64,000 bases of DNA, taken from contig JAKIUV010000001.1 of assembly GCA_021647375.1 (NCBI GenBank), forward strand, positions 1 to 64,000, written 5' to 3'. This document shows positions 16,849-27,186 of the stretch, one piece after another. The DNA is from Robiginitomaculum sp. (lineage in GTDB: Bacteria > Pseudomonadota > Alphaproteobacteria > Caulobacterales > Maricaulaceae). The notes beneath the pieces were generated by a model, which was not told the DNA's origin, ran no database searches, and was given only the letters and a program-made list of their open reading frames with translations. Numbering within the stretch: position 1 is the first letter of the stretch; every line of letters begins with the position of its first letter. A program made the translations under genes and the position numbers.

Positions 16849-18429
16849 ATGGATGCGTTCAAGGTATTTTTATCGCTAAATATACAGAAACAAATCATGG
16901 CTGTTGTAGCTGTTCTGGCGACCATTGCAGCATTGACTTTGCTGACCAGACAAACATTGAAGCCAAATTTAGAGCTACTCTATTCCGGGCTTGAGACCCA
17001 AATAGCGGGTGAAGTCATCGCGGAACTTGCTGCGAAAAATGTCGCCTATGAAGTACGTGGTTCAGCGATTTATGCACAAGCAGATAAACGCGATGCGCTA
17101 CGCCTCGAATTGGCCAAGGAAGGTCTGCCGCGCCAAAGCATGTCGGGCTATGAGCTGTTCGATAATATCAACAGTTTTGCCATGACATCGGATATGTTCG
17201 ACACGGCCTATTGGCGCGCCAAGGAGGGTGAATTAGCCCGAACTATACTGGCATTACCCTCCGTAGACTTGGCCCGCGTGCATTTGGGTACTAGCAAAAG
17301 TGCAACATTTTCAAGCGCACCCGCAGCCCAATCTGCCTCTGTCACCATACGCGCCTCAGGCGGTATTAACCGACAAACAGCAAAGGCCGTGCAATATTTA
17401 ACGGCTTTAGCGGTGGCCGGACTTCAGCCATCTGATGTTGTTGTCATAGATGCGCGGCTCGGCATTGTAGCAGGGCCAGGCAGCGATGGGGCTATGATTG
17501 CCGGGCGCACGGCAGACGGCTTGGGCGGATTGGAACGTGCAGCCAATATTAAGAAAGATTTGTTGTCACTTATTGAAGCGCGCGTCGGTAGCGGCAATGC
17601 CCGTGTCAGCGTCATGCTCGATATAGAGCGCAAGTCCGAGACAATGACTGAGCACACATTTGACCCCGATGCCCGTGTCATAAAATCCCAAACCACTACG
17701 GAAATCACTGACACCAGTACAGGTAGATCAACCGCCGTGAGCGTGGCCAGCAACCTGCCAGATGGTGCGGCGGGCGGCGGTAGTTCAAATGCGGAACGGG
17801 GCGAAACTACAGAAACTGTTCAATACGAAGTCTCCGAACTGATCAAGAACTCCACCATATTGCCAGGCGCAATTAAGCGCTTGAGTGTAGCTATTCTCGT
17901 TAATGACATTAGGACGTTAAACGCTGACGGCGAGCCTATTATGACACAACGTCCCGAGGCCGAATTGACAGCTTTACGCGAATTGGCGGTGGCGTCTGCC
18001 GGCATCGACACTCTGCGCGGTGATGTACTCACTTTAAAAAACTTTACCTTCGAAATGCCGGACTTAACGGGCGCAATTGAAAAACCAGGTGTCATGTCCC
18101 AATTTCTGGAGCGCTATCTATGGAGCATGGTTCAGGCAGGATTTCTGGGATTAATCGTACTCGCCTTGGGAATTTTCGTTGTGCGTCCATTGCTCGGAAA
18201 TACACAAACTTTGACAGCCGAGCAAAACCTGCTCGGCCAGATGGATGTCCAGGTGTTGACTGCAAATCAATCCGTACCAGGCCTGCCTGCACCGATAAAC
18301 ACCCCGCAAGCGGAAGACCCGGTCGATATGCTAAAGTCTATCACCCAAGAAAACCCGGAAGATGCTATCGCCCTATTGTCTTCGTGGCTTGACACAGATG
18401 CTCCGGTTAAGAGCGCAGGTACAACATGA
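16849..18429 (+). CDS. fliF: Flagellar MS-ring protein FliF
   Basis: 526 residues from the ATG at 16849. Two TM helices, at about residues 17-37 and 425-446, bracket the periplasmic ring-building domains. Typical stretches: LYSGLETQIAGEVIAEL, REGELARTI-like KEGELARTI, and VARVHL-like DLARVHLG. The C-terminal cytoplasmic tail (DPVDMLKSITQENPEDAIAL) is the FliG-binding region. Forms the MS ring on which the motor switch and export gate assemble. It overlaps fliH by 4 bp (ATGA). First gene of fliF-fliH-fliN-fliP-fliG. Confidence 0.95.
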   Translation: MDAFKVFLSLNIQKQIMAVVAVLATIAALTLLTRQTLKPNLELLYSGLETQIAGEVIAELAAKNVAYEVRGSAIYAQADKRDALRLELAKEGLPRQSMSGYELFDNINSFAMTSDMFDTAYWRAKEGELARTILALPSVDLARVHLGTSKSATFSSAPAAQSASVTIRASGGINRQTAKAVQYLTALAVAGLQPSDVVVIDARLGIVAGPGSDGAMIAGRTADGLGGLERAANIKKDLLSLIEARVGSGNARVSVMLDIERKSETMTEHTFDPDARVIKSQTTTEITDTSTGRSTAVSVASNLPDGAAGGGSSNAERGETTETVQYEVSELIKNSTILPGAIKRLSVAILVNDIRTLNADGEPIMTQRPEAELTALRELAVASAGIDTLRGDVLTLKNFTFEMPDLTGAIEKPGVMSQFLERYLWSMVQAGFLGLIVLALGIFVVRPLLGNTQTLTAEQNLLGQMDVQVLTANQSVPGLPAPINTPQAEDPVDMLKSITQENPEDAIALLSSWLDTDAPVKSAGTT

Positions 18430-19037
18430 ACGGCACCGCAAATATCATAACCAAAATTTCTCGCTTTGACGAATGCCAACAAGCCGGCCTTGAGCGGTTG
18501 GGCGCGTTCCGCGATCTGGATGCCTATTCGGTACCCGGCAATGCTCAAGATGCGGAACCACCAAAAACTTATGAACAAGGGCTGGAAGATGGTCGCTTGC
18601 AAGCAGAGCAGTCAGCATGTGATTTATCCGTCTTCGCAACGGCGCTGGAACAAAGTATATTAAATATTAAAGACGAGATAGAGACCAGCCACCGCCGCGT
18701 AGTTTTAGCGCTACTACAAGCCGGCCTCCCTGCCCTTGCCGATAAAAATCTGGCGGGCGAAATTAGTGAATTCATAGTGTCACTTTCGGCCTTTTCCCTG
18801 GACGGACAAATCGAACTTAGGGTGCACCCAGGCTATGAAGTCACTTTGAGCGACATTGTGCAAAGCACCAAGAAACCATCAATATTTACTATCCAGCCCG
18901 ATGAAAATGTCCCCGCCCAAGCGGTTCATGCCGTTTGGGATAACGGGGGTGCAAAAATCGACATCAAGGGCGTGCTGCAAAAACTATTGAACCGTATTGA
19001 GCAAAAATATTCCGAAACCAATTCACAGGAAAATTAA
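18426..19037 (+). CDS. fliH: FliH-like flagellar export regulator
   Basis: 203 residues, poorly conserved. It is assigned mainly by position between fliF and fliN and by the pattern: acidic N-terminus (YEQGLEDGRLQAEQSA, the GxxxG-like repeat area), then a V-ATPase subunit E-like C-terminal domain (LSLDGQIELRVHP, then AHAVWDNGGAKID). FliH binds FliN and restrains the export ATPase FliI. Caulobacter uses the name FlbE for its counterpart. Translationally coupled to fliF. Confidence 0.7.
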   Translation: MNGTANIITKISRFDECQQAGLERLGAFRDLDAYSVPGNAQDAEPPKTYEQGLEDGRLQAEQSACDLSVFATALEQSILNIKDEIETSHRRVVLALLQAGLPALADKNLAGEISEFIVSLSAFSLDGQIELRVHPGYEVTLSDIVQSTKKPSIFTIQPDENVPAQAVHAVWDNGGAKIDIKGVLQKLLNRIEQKYSETNSQEN

Positions 19038-19400
19038 ATGGAACAGCCCCAACAAAAACCAACAAACAAATCGCAAAAACCAGATGAGCACGAGCAAAAC
19101 ATCCCCGTGCATGAACGCCGGGACCAAGACGAAGGTGCGCACTATAAACGCTCTATCTATGCACTGGATGTCAATGTGCAAGTTGTAATCGGCACGGCAC
19201 GACCAACCATAGGCGAATTACTTTTGATGAAAAAGGATTCGCTCATCCCGCTGGATTGCAAGCTGGAAGACCCGGTGGATTTAGTCATTGACGGACGTAT
19301 TATTGCCCGGGGCGACCTGATTGAAACCGACCACAAAACCGGGGCAATCGGGGTAAAGCTTACCGAGATAGTTGATGTGTCCGAGGACATGTTACAGTGA
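19038..19400 (+). CDS. fliN: Flagellar motor switch protein FliN
   Basis: 120 residues. A charged, Gln-rich N-terminal extension (about 45 residues) precedes a SpoA domain with LDVNVQVVIGTARPTIGELL and the ending GAIGVKLTEIVDV. Part of the cytoplasmic C-ring; it binds FliH and FliM. The start follows the fliH stop directly, and the end overlaps the fliP GTG start by 4 bp. Confidence 0.9.
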   Translation: MEQPQQKPTNKSQKPDEHEQNIPVHERRDQDEGAHYKRSIYALDVNVQVVIGTARPTIGELLLMKKDSLIPLDCKLEDPVDLVIDGRIIARGDLIETDHKTGAIGVKLTEIVDVSEDMLQ

Positions 19401-20173
19401 AGCTAAGCCGCCACCATATATTTCTATTTGCAGCCGTCTGGCTCTGTTCAGTGGCCTTACTTGGTTTCACCGCATTTGGCCAAGTGCCAGATAATGCTGG
19501 TAGCCTTCTTGATCAAGCCATAGACGGCGCCAGTATTGAAGGTGCCAGTTTGGACGGGCGTATCATTCAACTATTCCTGATCGTGACAGTGCTCAGCCTA
19601 GCGCCCGGTATTGCCATGATGATCACCTGTTTGCCATTTATTGTCATTGTGTTTTCGTTTTTGCGCCAAGCCATTGGCTTGCAACAATCACCCCCCAATA
19701 TGATGATTATGGGGCTGGCGATGTTTTTAACATTTTTTATCATGGAGCCAGTGTTTACCCAGTCTTGGGAAGACGGGCTGTCCCCTTATATGGACGGCGA
19801 AATTACCGAACAACAAGCGATTGATCGCACCTTGACACCGTTTCGTGTCTTTATGGAAAAACGGGTCGGGGATGATGCCGTCGCCCGGCTCGCTGCAACT
19901 ATGCCGGACCGGGAATACGACGTAGAAAACCCGCAGTTTAGCCTTTTAGTTACTGCATTTATGTTGTCGGAAATTAAGCGCGGCTTTCAAATAGGTTTTG
20001 TCATTTTCTTACCGTTCTTGATCATAGACCTCATCGTTGCCTCGGTTCTCATGGCCATGGGCATGATGATGGTGCCGCCGTCCGTGGTCTCCTTGCCGTT
20101 TAAGTTGGCGTTTTTTGTTGTTGCAGATGGGTGGATGAAAATTACCGAAGCTTTAATCATGGGATATGGATAA
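19397..20173 (+). CDS. fliP: Flagellar export gate protein FliP
   Basis: 258 residues from a GTG start in a GTGA overlap with fliN. Signal peptide (about residues 1-30), then four TM helices and the family hallmarks MITCLPFIVIVFSFLRQAIG, SPPNMMIMGLAMFLTFF and GMMMVPPSVVSLPFKLAFF. FliP pentamers with FliQ and FliR form the export gate in the MS ring; fliQ and fliR are not in this window. Its stop overlaps the fliG start by one base (TAATG). Confidence 0.95.
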   Translation: MKLSRHHIFLFAAVWLCSVALLGFTAFGQVPDNAGSLLDQAIDGASIEGASLDGRIIQLFLIVTVLSLAPGIAMMITCLPFIVIVFSFLRQAIGLQQSPPNMMIMGLAMFLTFFIMEPVFTQSWEDGLSPYMDGEITEQQAIDRTLTPFRVFMEKRVGDDAVARLAATMPDREYDVENPQFSLLVTAFMLSEIKRGFQIGFVIFLPFLIIDLIVASVLMAMGMMMVPPSVVSLPFKLAFFVVADGWMKITEALIMGYG

Positions 20174-21252
20174 TGCAGACCCAACAAACCATAGATATGA
20201 TCCCTGCCAATGCTCAGGACATATCTCAAGCAGCGCGGCAATATTCCAGCGCCCAGAAAGGTGCAATCATAGTTGCGGTTCTCGGCGCGGACTTTGCCAG
20301 ACCCATCGTCGAAGCCATAGAAGACAAATATCTCCATAACTTTGTCACAGCAATGGGTACGATAGACCTGGTGCCACGGGAAGTTTTGCTTGCAACTATT
20401 GCCGACTTTATTACAGACATGAAAAAGCGCGCAGGGTCCCTGCACGGCGGTGAAAAACAAGCGCGAGAATTAGCGCAAGACCTGCTGTCTTCGGAACGCG
20501 CCGAACGTATTTTTGGCGCGCCGTCTCAAACCCCACAAGCCCCCGACAATGAAAACCAAGATATTTGGCAGCGCCTGCAAGGCCTGCCTGTTCAACGCTT
20601 GGCAGATTATTTAAATGAACAGCGCCCGGAATTGGTCAGCATAGTTTTGGCGCAATTGGGGCCGTTAAAGGCTGGCGAAATTCTGGTTGAACTTGCAGAT
20701 GCCTTAGCAGGCGGTGCTGCGCGCCACATGTCATCCGGAGCAGAGGTCAACGCAGAAGTCATCAGTGCAGTATCCGAGCTGGTCAAGATAGAGCTTTTAG
20801 AAACATCGGATGTTGATACCAGCGCACAAGCCGTCGGTTTCATGACCGATGTTATGGGGGTTCTTCCCAAAAAGCGCCGCGAAACCTTAATGGATATTAT
20901 TGCCAAAGACAGCCCCGAAACCGCAGATAACATCCGTAGAGGCTTACTCACATTCGAAGACCTGCCTGCGCGCTTACCAAAATCCGCCGCCCCTATTATT
21001 TTTCGTGATATGGACACCAAAGATTTATTGGCTGCCCTAAAAGCCGGGGTCGAGGCCGCCCCCGAAACAACCGATTTCCTCTATGCCAATATCTCCCAGC
21101 GCATGGCCGAACAATACAAGGAACAGGTAGACGACCTCCCTGCCCTGTCGGAAAAACAAGCCGACACAGCTATCATTACGCTCATGAGTTTCATTACGAC
21201 AAAAGAACGCTCCGGCACCATCGCTTATATTAATGTCGTGGAAAATGACTAA
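20173..21252 (+). CDS. fliG: Flagellar motor switch protein FliG
   Basis: 359 residues from the ATG at 20173 overlapping the fliP stop. N-terminal part SAQKGAIIVAVLGADFARPI; middle domain with a diverged EHPQ motif (LNEQRPELVSIVLAQL); C-terminal domain with an FEDLPARLP segment of the FliG-C type, although the canonical charged torque helix is not obvious. FliG links FliF to FliM/FliN and contacts the stator. The divergence is more than usual for FliG, though position after fliP supports the call. Confidence 0.8.
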   Translation: MQTQQTIDMIPANAQDISQAARQYSSAQKGAIIVAVLGADFARPIVEAIEDKYLHNFVTAMGTIDLVPREVLLATIADFITDMKKRAGSLHGGEKQARELAQDLLSSERAERIFGAPSQTPQAPDNENQDIWQRLQGLPVQRLADYLNEQRPELVSIVLAQLGPLKAGEILVELADALAGGAARHMSSGAEVNAEVISAVSELVKIELLETSDVDTSAQAVGFMTDVMGVLPKKRRETLMDIIAKDSPETADNIRRGLLTFEDLPARLPKSAAPIIFRDMDTKDLLAALKAGVEAAPETTDFLYANISQRMAEQYKEQVDDLPALSEKQADTAIITLMSFITTKERSGTIAYINVVEND

Positions 21253-21322
21253 GACCTATATTGGTAAGCGCAACTGTATAAGTTGTTCTCGACATCAGAG
21301 TTAAAACCACTAAACAGGTTTT

Positions 21323-22390
21323 ATGAAAATACCGCAGCAAAAACTTGAGCAGGTTTTAGATAAATTCGACGCTATTGAAGCGCGAATGAGTGTCGAGACC
21401 GTGCCGGACGAGATCGTCAAATTGGCCAAAGAACACGCCGAACTTCGCCCTGTGGCCGAAGGTGTACGGACATTAAAAGAGCGGTTGGACGAAATTGCAG
21501 AACTGGAAGAATTAATTACCGATCCAGAAATGGGTGCCATGGCCAAGGAAGAATTGCACGCGCTTAAATCAGGCCTAGGCGCCATTGAACGCCAGGTCAG
21601 CATTTTACTGCTGCCCAAAGACAAAGACGATAATGCTTCAGTTGTACTGGAAGTCCGCGCGGGGACAGGCGGCGACGAAGCGGCAATATTTGCGGGCGAT
21701 CTATTTCGTATGTATGCGCGCTATGCATCGCTTCAAGGCTGGAAATTGGAGATCGAAACCGAATCCGAGGCCGAAATGGGGGGCTATAAAGAAATCGTCG
21801 CCTCTATCACCGGCAATGGGGTTTTTGGCAAAATGAAATTTGAAAGCGGGGTTCACCGCGTGCAACGGGTTCCGGTAACAGAAACTCAAGGCCGCGTACA
21901 CACCTCCGCCGCCACCGTTGCCGTTTTACCTGCACCGGAGGATATTGAGGTTAACTTCTCGATGACCGATGTGCGGGTCGATACCATGCGAGCGTCTGGT
22001 GCGGGTGGCCAGCATGTCAATAAAACCGATTCGGCTGTGCGCATGACCCATGAGCCGACCGGTATTGTCGTCGTTTGCGATGCCAAATCCCAACACCAAA
22101 ACCGCGCCAACGCCGAAAAGATTTTGAAGATGAAACTCTATGATATGGAGCGCGCGCGTATCGACGCCGAGCGGGCGGGCGACCGTAAATCCCAAGTTGG
22201 CTCCGGGGACCGCTCCGAGCGCATCCGTACCTATAATTATTCCCAAGGGCGGGTTAGCGATCACCGGATTAATTTGACCTTGTATAATCTCGATAAAATC
22301 ATTGCTGGCGACGCTTTGGACGAAGTCGTTAACTCCTTAGTGGCGGCAGACCAAGCCGAGAAGCTGGCAGCGCTTGAGACCGATGGCTAA
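21323..22390 (+). CDS. prfA: Peptide chain release factor 1
   Basis: 355 residues. Contains the catalytic GGQ ([17 protein letters not shown]) and an RF1-type recognition loop ([14 protein letters not shown], the PxT tripeptide reading as P-V-T). Recognises UAA and UAG and releases the nascent chain. The 3' end overlaps prmC, whose product methylates the GGQ glutamine: a conserved functional pair. Confidence 0.97.
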   Translation: MKIPQQKLEQVLDKFDAIEARMSVETVPDEIVKLAKEHAELRPVAEGVRTLKERLDEIAELEELITDPEMGAMAKEELHALKSGLGAIERQVSILLLPKDKDDNASVVLEVRAGTGGDEAAIFAGDLFRMYARYASLQGWKLEIETESEAEMGGYKEIVASITGNGVFGKMKFESGVHRVQRVPVTETQGRVHTSAATVAVLPAPEDIEVNFSMTDVRVDTMRASGAGGQHVNKTDSAVRMTHEPTGIVVVCDAKSQHQNRANAEKILKMKLYDMERARIDAERAGDRKSQVGSGDRSERIRTYNYSQGRVSDHRINLTLYNLDKIIAGDALDEVVNSLVAADQAEKLAALETDG

Positions 22391-23237
22391 GGCAAAGATC
22401 ACTTATAGTGATTTAAAACGCGGAGCCGCCCAAATGCTGGCCAATGCTGGCATCGAAAACCCGGCGCTTGATGTGCGTATATTGCTCGAAAAGGCGAGCC
22501 ACAAAGCCGCTGCCGAATTAATTGTTTGCGACAACGACATTGTTCCTGAAACCATCCAGACAGAATTTCACGAATTGCTGGGGTTTCGCTTGGCCTATGA
22601 ACCTGTCGCCTATATTTTGGGCGAGAAGGCGTTCTGGACTTTAGACTTTAAGGTTGATGGAAATGTCCTGATCCCGCGCCCCGAGACGGAAGGGTTGGTG
22701 GAACATGCGCTTACACTCATGAGAGACATGACCGCACCGCATATTTTAGACGTCGGCATAGGGAGCGGGGCTATCCTTATTAGCCTGCTTCATGAACACA
22801 AACAGGCCACAGGGGTCGGTGTTGATATATCATATGCGGCACTGAATATTGCCCAGACCAATGCCGACCAGCACAGTGTCTCTGAGCGTAGTACATTTAT
22901 CCATTCGGATTATCTGGAGGGCGTCAGCGGAAAATTTGATGTCGTCGTTTCCAATCCGCCCTATATTGACGACAGAGCTATGACCAAACTCCCTCCGGAC
23001 GTAGACCTATACGAACCAGAGCTAGCCCTGCACGGAGGGTCGGACGGACTTGTGGCCTACCGAACGATTATTGCGGGCTTAAGAGATGTATTGCATCCGG
23101 GCGGGCATGTGGTTTTTGAAATCGGGCACGACCAGAAACGTAAGGTTTTTGACCTGCTCAAACAAGCTGGAGCTACCAACATAGACTGCCAACAAGATTT
23201 AGCCGGACATGACCGAATAATAAGTGCGACATTTTAG
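22383..23237 (+). CDS. prmC: Release factor glutamine methyltransferase PrmC
   Basis: 284 residues from the ATG at 22383, 8 bp inside prfA. N-terminal helical substrate-binding domain, then a Rossmann SAM domain with [13 protein letters not shown] and the catalytic NPPY ([10 protein letters not shown]). RPETEGLVE is the typical substrate-site motif. N5-methylates the glutamine of GGQ in release factors. Co-transcribed with prfA. Confidence 0.95.
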   Translation: MAKAKITYSDLKRGAAQMLANAGIENPALDVRILLEKASHKAAAELIVCDNDIVPETIQTEFHELLGFRLAYEPVAYILGEKAFWTLDFKVDGNVLIPRPETEGLVEHALTLMRDMTAPHILDVGIGSGAILISLLHEHKQATGVGVDISYAALNIAQTNADQHSVSERSTFIHSDYLEGVSGKFDVVVSNPPYIDDRAMTKLPPDVDLYEPELALHGGSDGLVAYRTIIAGLRDVLHPGGHVVFEIGHDQKRKVFDLLKQAGATNIDCQQDLAGHDRIISATF

Positions 23238-23464
23238 CAAATAAATGCAAAAAAGGCTTGGACAAAGCCAAACTAGCGGTTAGCTTACCTATCAAGGTTC
23301 GCAGGCGGACATGAAAATCTGCCGCACCACAAATATTATAAGAGTTATTTTATTGAAAGAACCTCCGCTGAGCCGGGGACGATATTACAAAATTTTATGC
23401 GCTCCGTCTGCGCGGGAGGGACGGGATAGCGATTGGATGTGCCCCGCATATATAGGAAAGTCTT

Positions 23465-24076
23465 ATGAGTAGACGCCCAAGAGGTCGAGGCCGTAAGCCG
23501 CAACATAACAACAATAAGAACAACAACCCTAACCGTGCGTTGGACAGTAATGGGCCGGACGTGCGGGTGCGGGGTTCAGCAAAAACGATCTATGATAAAT
23601 ATATGTCTCTTGCCCACGATGCGTCTGTTTCAGGTCGCCGGGTCAAGGCGGAAAGCTACCTACAGCACGCCGAGCATTATTTGCGTATTGTACAAGAATT
23701 AGCCGTAGTTGCCGAAAAGAAAGCTGAGCAGCACAGATTACAGACCGAACAACGCGAGGCAGAACAAGCTGCGCGCCGAGCAAAACACGCCGCCCAAGTC
23801 GAAAAAAATGCCGAAAAAAGTGCCGGGAAAAATGCAGACAAACCCTCAAAAGCCAAATCCAACGACGGCGACGAAGCTAAGGAAGAAAAATCTGAAAGCG
23901 GCAATAGTGACAAGCCTAAAAGCCGCTCACGCAGTTATTTAAACCGCCGCACTGCAACTGCAACTTCTAATGAAGCCTCAGCCGACAGTAACGGCACTGA
24001 AAAACCCGTAAAGGTCAAGAAAACGCGAAAACCTAAAAAAGTCCAAGCGGAGGAAGAAACCTCAGCCGCAGAATAA
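23465..24076 (+). CDS. DUF4167 protein
   Basis: 203 residues. A short basic, Asn-rich head (RRPRGRGRKPQ), then the conserved DUF4167 block (DVRVRGSAKTIYDKYMSLAH ... AESYLQHAEHYLRI, residues 37-75), then a long low-complexity Lys/Glu/Ala tail. Found almost only in alphaproteobacteria and often next to prmC, as here; probably nucleic-acid or ribosome associated by composition, but no function is established. The 227 bp between prmC and this gene contain small hairpins (for example GGCTTGGACAAAGCC at 23254) and no ORF. Confidence 0.88.
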   Translation: MSRRPRGRGRKPQHNNNKNNNPNRALDSNGPDVRVRGSAKTIYDKYMSLAHDASVSGRRVKAESYLQHAEHYLRIVQELAVVAEKKAEQHRLQTEQREAEQAARRAKHAAQVEKNAEKSAGKNADKPSKAKSNDGDEAKEEKSESGNSDKPKSRSRSYLNRRTATATSNEASADSNGTEKPVKVKKTRKPKKVQAEEETSAAE

Positions 24077-24126
24077 ATACTAATTCTACGGCTTTAGTGA
24101 AAAATTAAACGCCTTTCGCGACCACA

Positions 24127-26343
24127 TTACTTCGTCATTAAATTCCCGGCGAAATAAGAATATATCAGCGCTTGCGAATGTGCCGTTTCTTCAAGGTTGG
24201 CCGCGCCCGCGTGTCCGCCGTCTATGTTTTCATAGTACTGAAACGGCAGACCCATATCCTCTAGGCGCTGGGCAAATTTTCTTGCATGTGCTGGGTGTAC
24301 CCGGTCATCTTTGGTCGAGGTATAGATATAAGGCTCAGGGTATTTCACGTCGCTTCTAATATTATGATAAGGGGACAAAGTGCGAATATAAGCACCCTCG
24401 TCGCCCGCATCGTCCGGGTCACCATATTCCCCAACCCATGAAGCACCAGCCAGTAATTTATCATAGCGGCGCATGTCGAGGAGCGGCACGCCAATGGCAA
24501 CCGCATTAAACAAATCCGGCCTTTGGGTAAACATTACGCCCATGAGCAGACCACCATTTGAGCGGCCATGAATGCCCAAATGTTTTGGGCTGGTGACTTT
24601 ACGGTCGACCAGATCTTCAGCGACCGCAATAAAATCATCATAGATAATTTGGCGTTTGGTTTTCAAACCCGCCTGATGCCAGTCTGGTCCAAATTCACCG
24701 CCGCCTCGAATATTGGCCACCACATAAACACCGCCGCGCGCCAACCAAGCCCGACCAATGGTCGCGGAATAGCTTGGGTTAATAGAAACTTCAAACCCGC
24801 CATAACCGTAGAGGAGCGTCGGGTTTTGGCCGTTCATCGGCATATCTTTTGCAGAAACTACAAAATACGGAATTTTTGTGCCGTCACTCGAAGCCACTTC
24901 GAACTGCTTGGCTTCCATGGTCGAGGCATCAAACCAGCTCGGCAATGATTTAACACTTTGCGTTTTCAGTGTGGACGTATCAACTGTCCAAAATGTATCC
25001 GGGGTTAAGAAACTTTCGGTGTTAATAAAGGCAATACTTTCCTTTGCATTGGTCGAGCCGATAGCCACCTTGCCGTTTGCCGGAAAATCAAGCTTGGTCT
25101 TTGTCCAAGCCGTACCGTCAAAGTCGAAAGCATAGGCTGCACCCGAAACATTTTCGTACAAGCTTAATAAAAGCGCATCTTTTGTAGCGCCAAAACCAGC
25201 AATAGACTGGCGAGCCGTAGGTGCAATCACTTCATTGACCGTATCGATTTTACCGGTTTTCATAAAGTCTGCGATCGAAAACGAAACAAGCGTTCCCGAC
25301 GCAAACACTTTGCCATTTTCCTGGGGCCAATCTTCTTGCAATGTCAGTAATTGTTGACCTTTGAACTGATCACCCAAATTGGACTTGAGCGGTACAGGTA
25401 GCTTGATTGGCTTCCATTTGTTTTTGCCATATCGCGGTATCCAGTAATATTCGGTGGTATAGAAAGTAATGGCGCGCACGATGAGGATTTCGTCTTTGCC
25501 TTTGGCGTTTTCAAATGTGCCAGGCCAAACGCCAACATCGGTTTTTTCACCGCGCATTAATTCGCGTGCCTCGGATAATGGTGTGCCGCGTGTCCATAAT
25601 TCATTGACGAATGGATAACCACTATCCGTCATTGTTGCGGATCCGCTTTTGTCTGTGCCAAAGTCTATACTAACCAGAAGATTGTTCTTATAAAGCCAAG
25701 CCGTCCCGCCCTTACTTTCTTGCAAGGCAAACCCATCTGGGACAAACTGTTTCTTGCCAACATTATATTCGCGGCGTTCTGTGGCGTCTTTACCACCATC
25801 AGACAATGAAATTATGCAGCTATTATATGCGGGTGCCAAACAATTAGAGCCTTTATAAACCCAGTTCTTACCTTCCGATTTTGCCAGCGCGTCTATATCC
25901 AAAACAGTTTGCCATTTTGGTTTATCACTCCGGTAGCTATCCAGTGTTGTACGGCGCCAAATACCTTTAACATGTTTATCGTCCTGCCAAAAGTTATAGG
26001 CTTTGCCCGCACGGTAACTCACATAGGGGATTTTTTCAGGCGAATTATAAACTTCCAGAAGTTCCGCTTTCATGGCTTTATAAATATCGCCCTGCATAAC
26101 AGGTTCGGAACGTTGGTTCCAAGATTTGACTTTGGCCAGCGCTTTATCGCCCAACACCTCTTCTAGGTATAAATGGTCAGCATCGGTTTTGCCGGGCGCA
26201 TTATATTCCATCGGGTCATCCTTATTCAGTTGATAAGCCGTTGCCGTATTTTGGTTGTCTGTCTTTGTTTTACCGGCAAAGTCGCAAGCCACCAAAGTTG
26301 TCAGAGCCAAAACGCCAACACCCAAAAATAATATTTTTCTCAT
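24127..26343 (-). CDS. Prolyl oligopeptidase family lipoprotein
   Basis: 738 residues from the ATG at 26343, chosen for its ribosome site (AGGAAAA) and lipoprotein signal (lipobox LVAC at about residues 17-20); longer frames upstream lack support. N-terminal seven-bladed propeller, then a C-terminal alpha/beta hydrolase with nucleophile GRSNGG, Asp in TSTKDDRVHP and His in DGGHAG: a complete S9 triad. The S9A family cleaves after proline in short peptides. The lipid anchor implies a periplasmic location. Monocistronic, convergent with the DUF4167 gene. Confidence 0.92.
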   Translation of the reverse strand: MRKILFLGVGVLALTTLVACDFAGKTKTDNQNTATAYQLNKDDPMEYNAPGKTDADHLYLEEVLGDKALAKVKSWNQRSEPVMQGDIYKAMKAELLEVYNSPEKIPYVSYRAGKAYNFWQDDKHVKGIWRRTTLDSYRSDKPKWQTVLDIDALAKSEGKNWVYKGSNCLAPAYNSCIISLSDGGKDATERREYNVGKKQFVPDGFALQESKGGTAWLYKNNLLVSIDFGTDKSGSATMTDSGYPFVNELWTRGTPLSEARELMRGEKTDVGVWPGTFENAKGKDEILIVRAITFYTTEYYWIPRYGKNKWKPIKLPVPLKSNLGDQFKGQQLLTLQEDWPQENGKVFASGTLVSFSIADFMKTGKIDTVNEVIAPTARQSIAGFGATKDALLLSLYENVSGAAYAFDFDGTAWTKTKLDFPANGKVAIGSTNAKESIAFINTESFLTPDTFWTVDTSTLKTQSVKSLPSWFDASTMEAKQFEVASSDGTKIPYFVVSAKDMPMNGQNPTLLYGYGGFEVSINPSYSATIGRAWLARGGVYVVANIRGGGEFGPDWHQAGLKTKRQIIYDDFIAVAEDLVDRKVTSPKHLGIHGRSNGGLLMGVMFTQRPDLFNAVAIGVPLLDMRRYDKLLAGASWVGEYGDPDDAGDEGAYIRTLSPYHNIRSDVKYPEPYIYTSTKDDRVHPAHARKFAQRLEDMGLPFQYYENIDGGHAGAANLEETAHSQALIYSYFAGNLMTK

Positions 26344-26561
26344 GTCAATTTTCCTGTCATTATTCATGGCAATTTTTACAGTAATATGCATTGTGATTTT
26401 CACAGTAATTGTCTTAGGCATAAAAGCCGAAAAGAACGTGCAGAGCAAGGACGGAATATCGCTATTCAGCAAGTAATATAGGCTCAGAGCCTATTTATAA
26501 CCATTCCTTTACACTGCTTTTCAAAAAATGTGTTTCTCAACTCTATGCCAGAAAGCAGAGC

Positions 26562-26891
26562 GAAAAGCCGAGGGCTATCGCATATGGATTTTCAAATATG
26601 TTGTTTTCGTCATAAAACATTCCCTTTTCATCCTCACCCCGCCTGCGGGGGAGGTGCCTGCTCTTGCAGGCGGAGGGGGAAGCAACTATCGGCGTAATAA
26701 GTCCCTAAGATAATCATCCGTACAGCTTACCAAGCTGTTGCATCTCACGTCCGGCATTTGTGGAGGCTGGCTTCCCCCTCCGCCTGCAAGAGCAGGCACC
26801 TCCCCCACAAGTGGGGTGAGGATGAAGGGAAATGCTTTATAGTGCAACATATTTGACAATCCATATGCGATAGCCCTGATGAAAGGCCGAG
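26562..26891. repeat. Long imperfect palindrome (MITE-like), element 1
   Basis: Left arm 26562-26693 and right arm 26770-26891 are inverted copies with scattered mismatches (for example GGGCTATCGCATATGGATT in one and its complement in the other), around a non-repeated centre of about 75 bp. The inner ends contain a further hairpin, TGCCTGCTCTTGCAGGC. The two arms could form a stem of about 120 bp. No transposase or ORF is inside. It ends 8 bp from the tRNA-Leu 3' end and accounts for most of the 556-bp gap upstream of the oligopeptidase gene. Confidence 0.75.
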
Positions 26892-26899
26892 ATACGAAA

Positions 26900-26985
26900 T
26901 GGTACGGGTGGCCGGAATCGAACCGGCACTTCCTAGGGAAACGGGATTTTGAATCCCGCGCGTCTACCAATTCCGCCACACCCGC
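26900..26985 (-). tRNA. tRNA-Leu (anticodon CAA)
   Basis: 86 nt with encoded CCA at 26900-26902. Minus strand: acceptor GCGGGTG with CACCCGT (the first pair reads as G-U), D-arm GGCGGAATTGGTAGACGC, anticodon loop TTCAAAA giving CAA, a variable arm of class II size and T-loop TTCGATT. Decodes UUG. A long palindromic repeat abuts its 3' side. Confidence 0.95.
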
Positions 26986-27186
26986 ACATAAGCTGCATAT
27001 TCATTCATAGTTATTGGTAGAAAACTGGTTAACTAGAATACGTCACTTGAATAAGCGCGACAACATAGGCAACAAATTTACCACGTCAACCGGCGAATAT
27101 GCAGTTTTGCTGTTTTTAGTGTTGCAATTTGTAGATTTATTGGGCAGTTAACCCCCCTGTTAACTTAACACATTATGGGGATTACC

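Noticed and set aside
26686..26979. 97-codon frame over the tRNA-Leu and palindrome
   Set aside because: Consists of tRNA and repeat sequence only.
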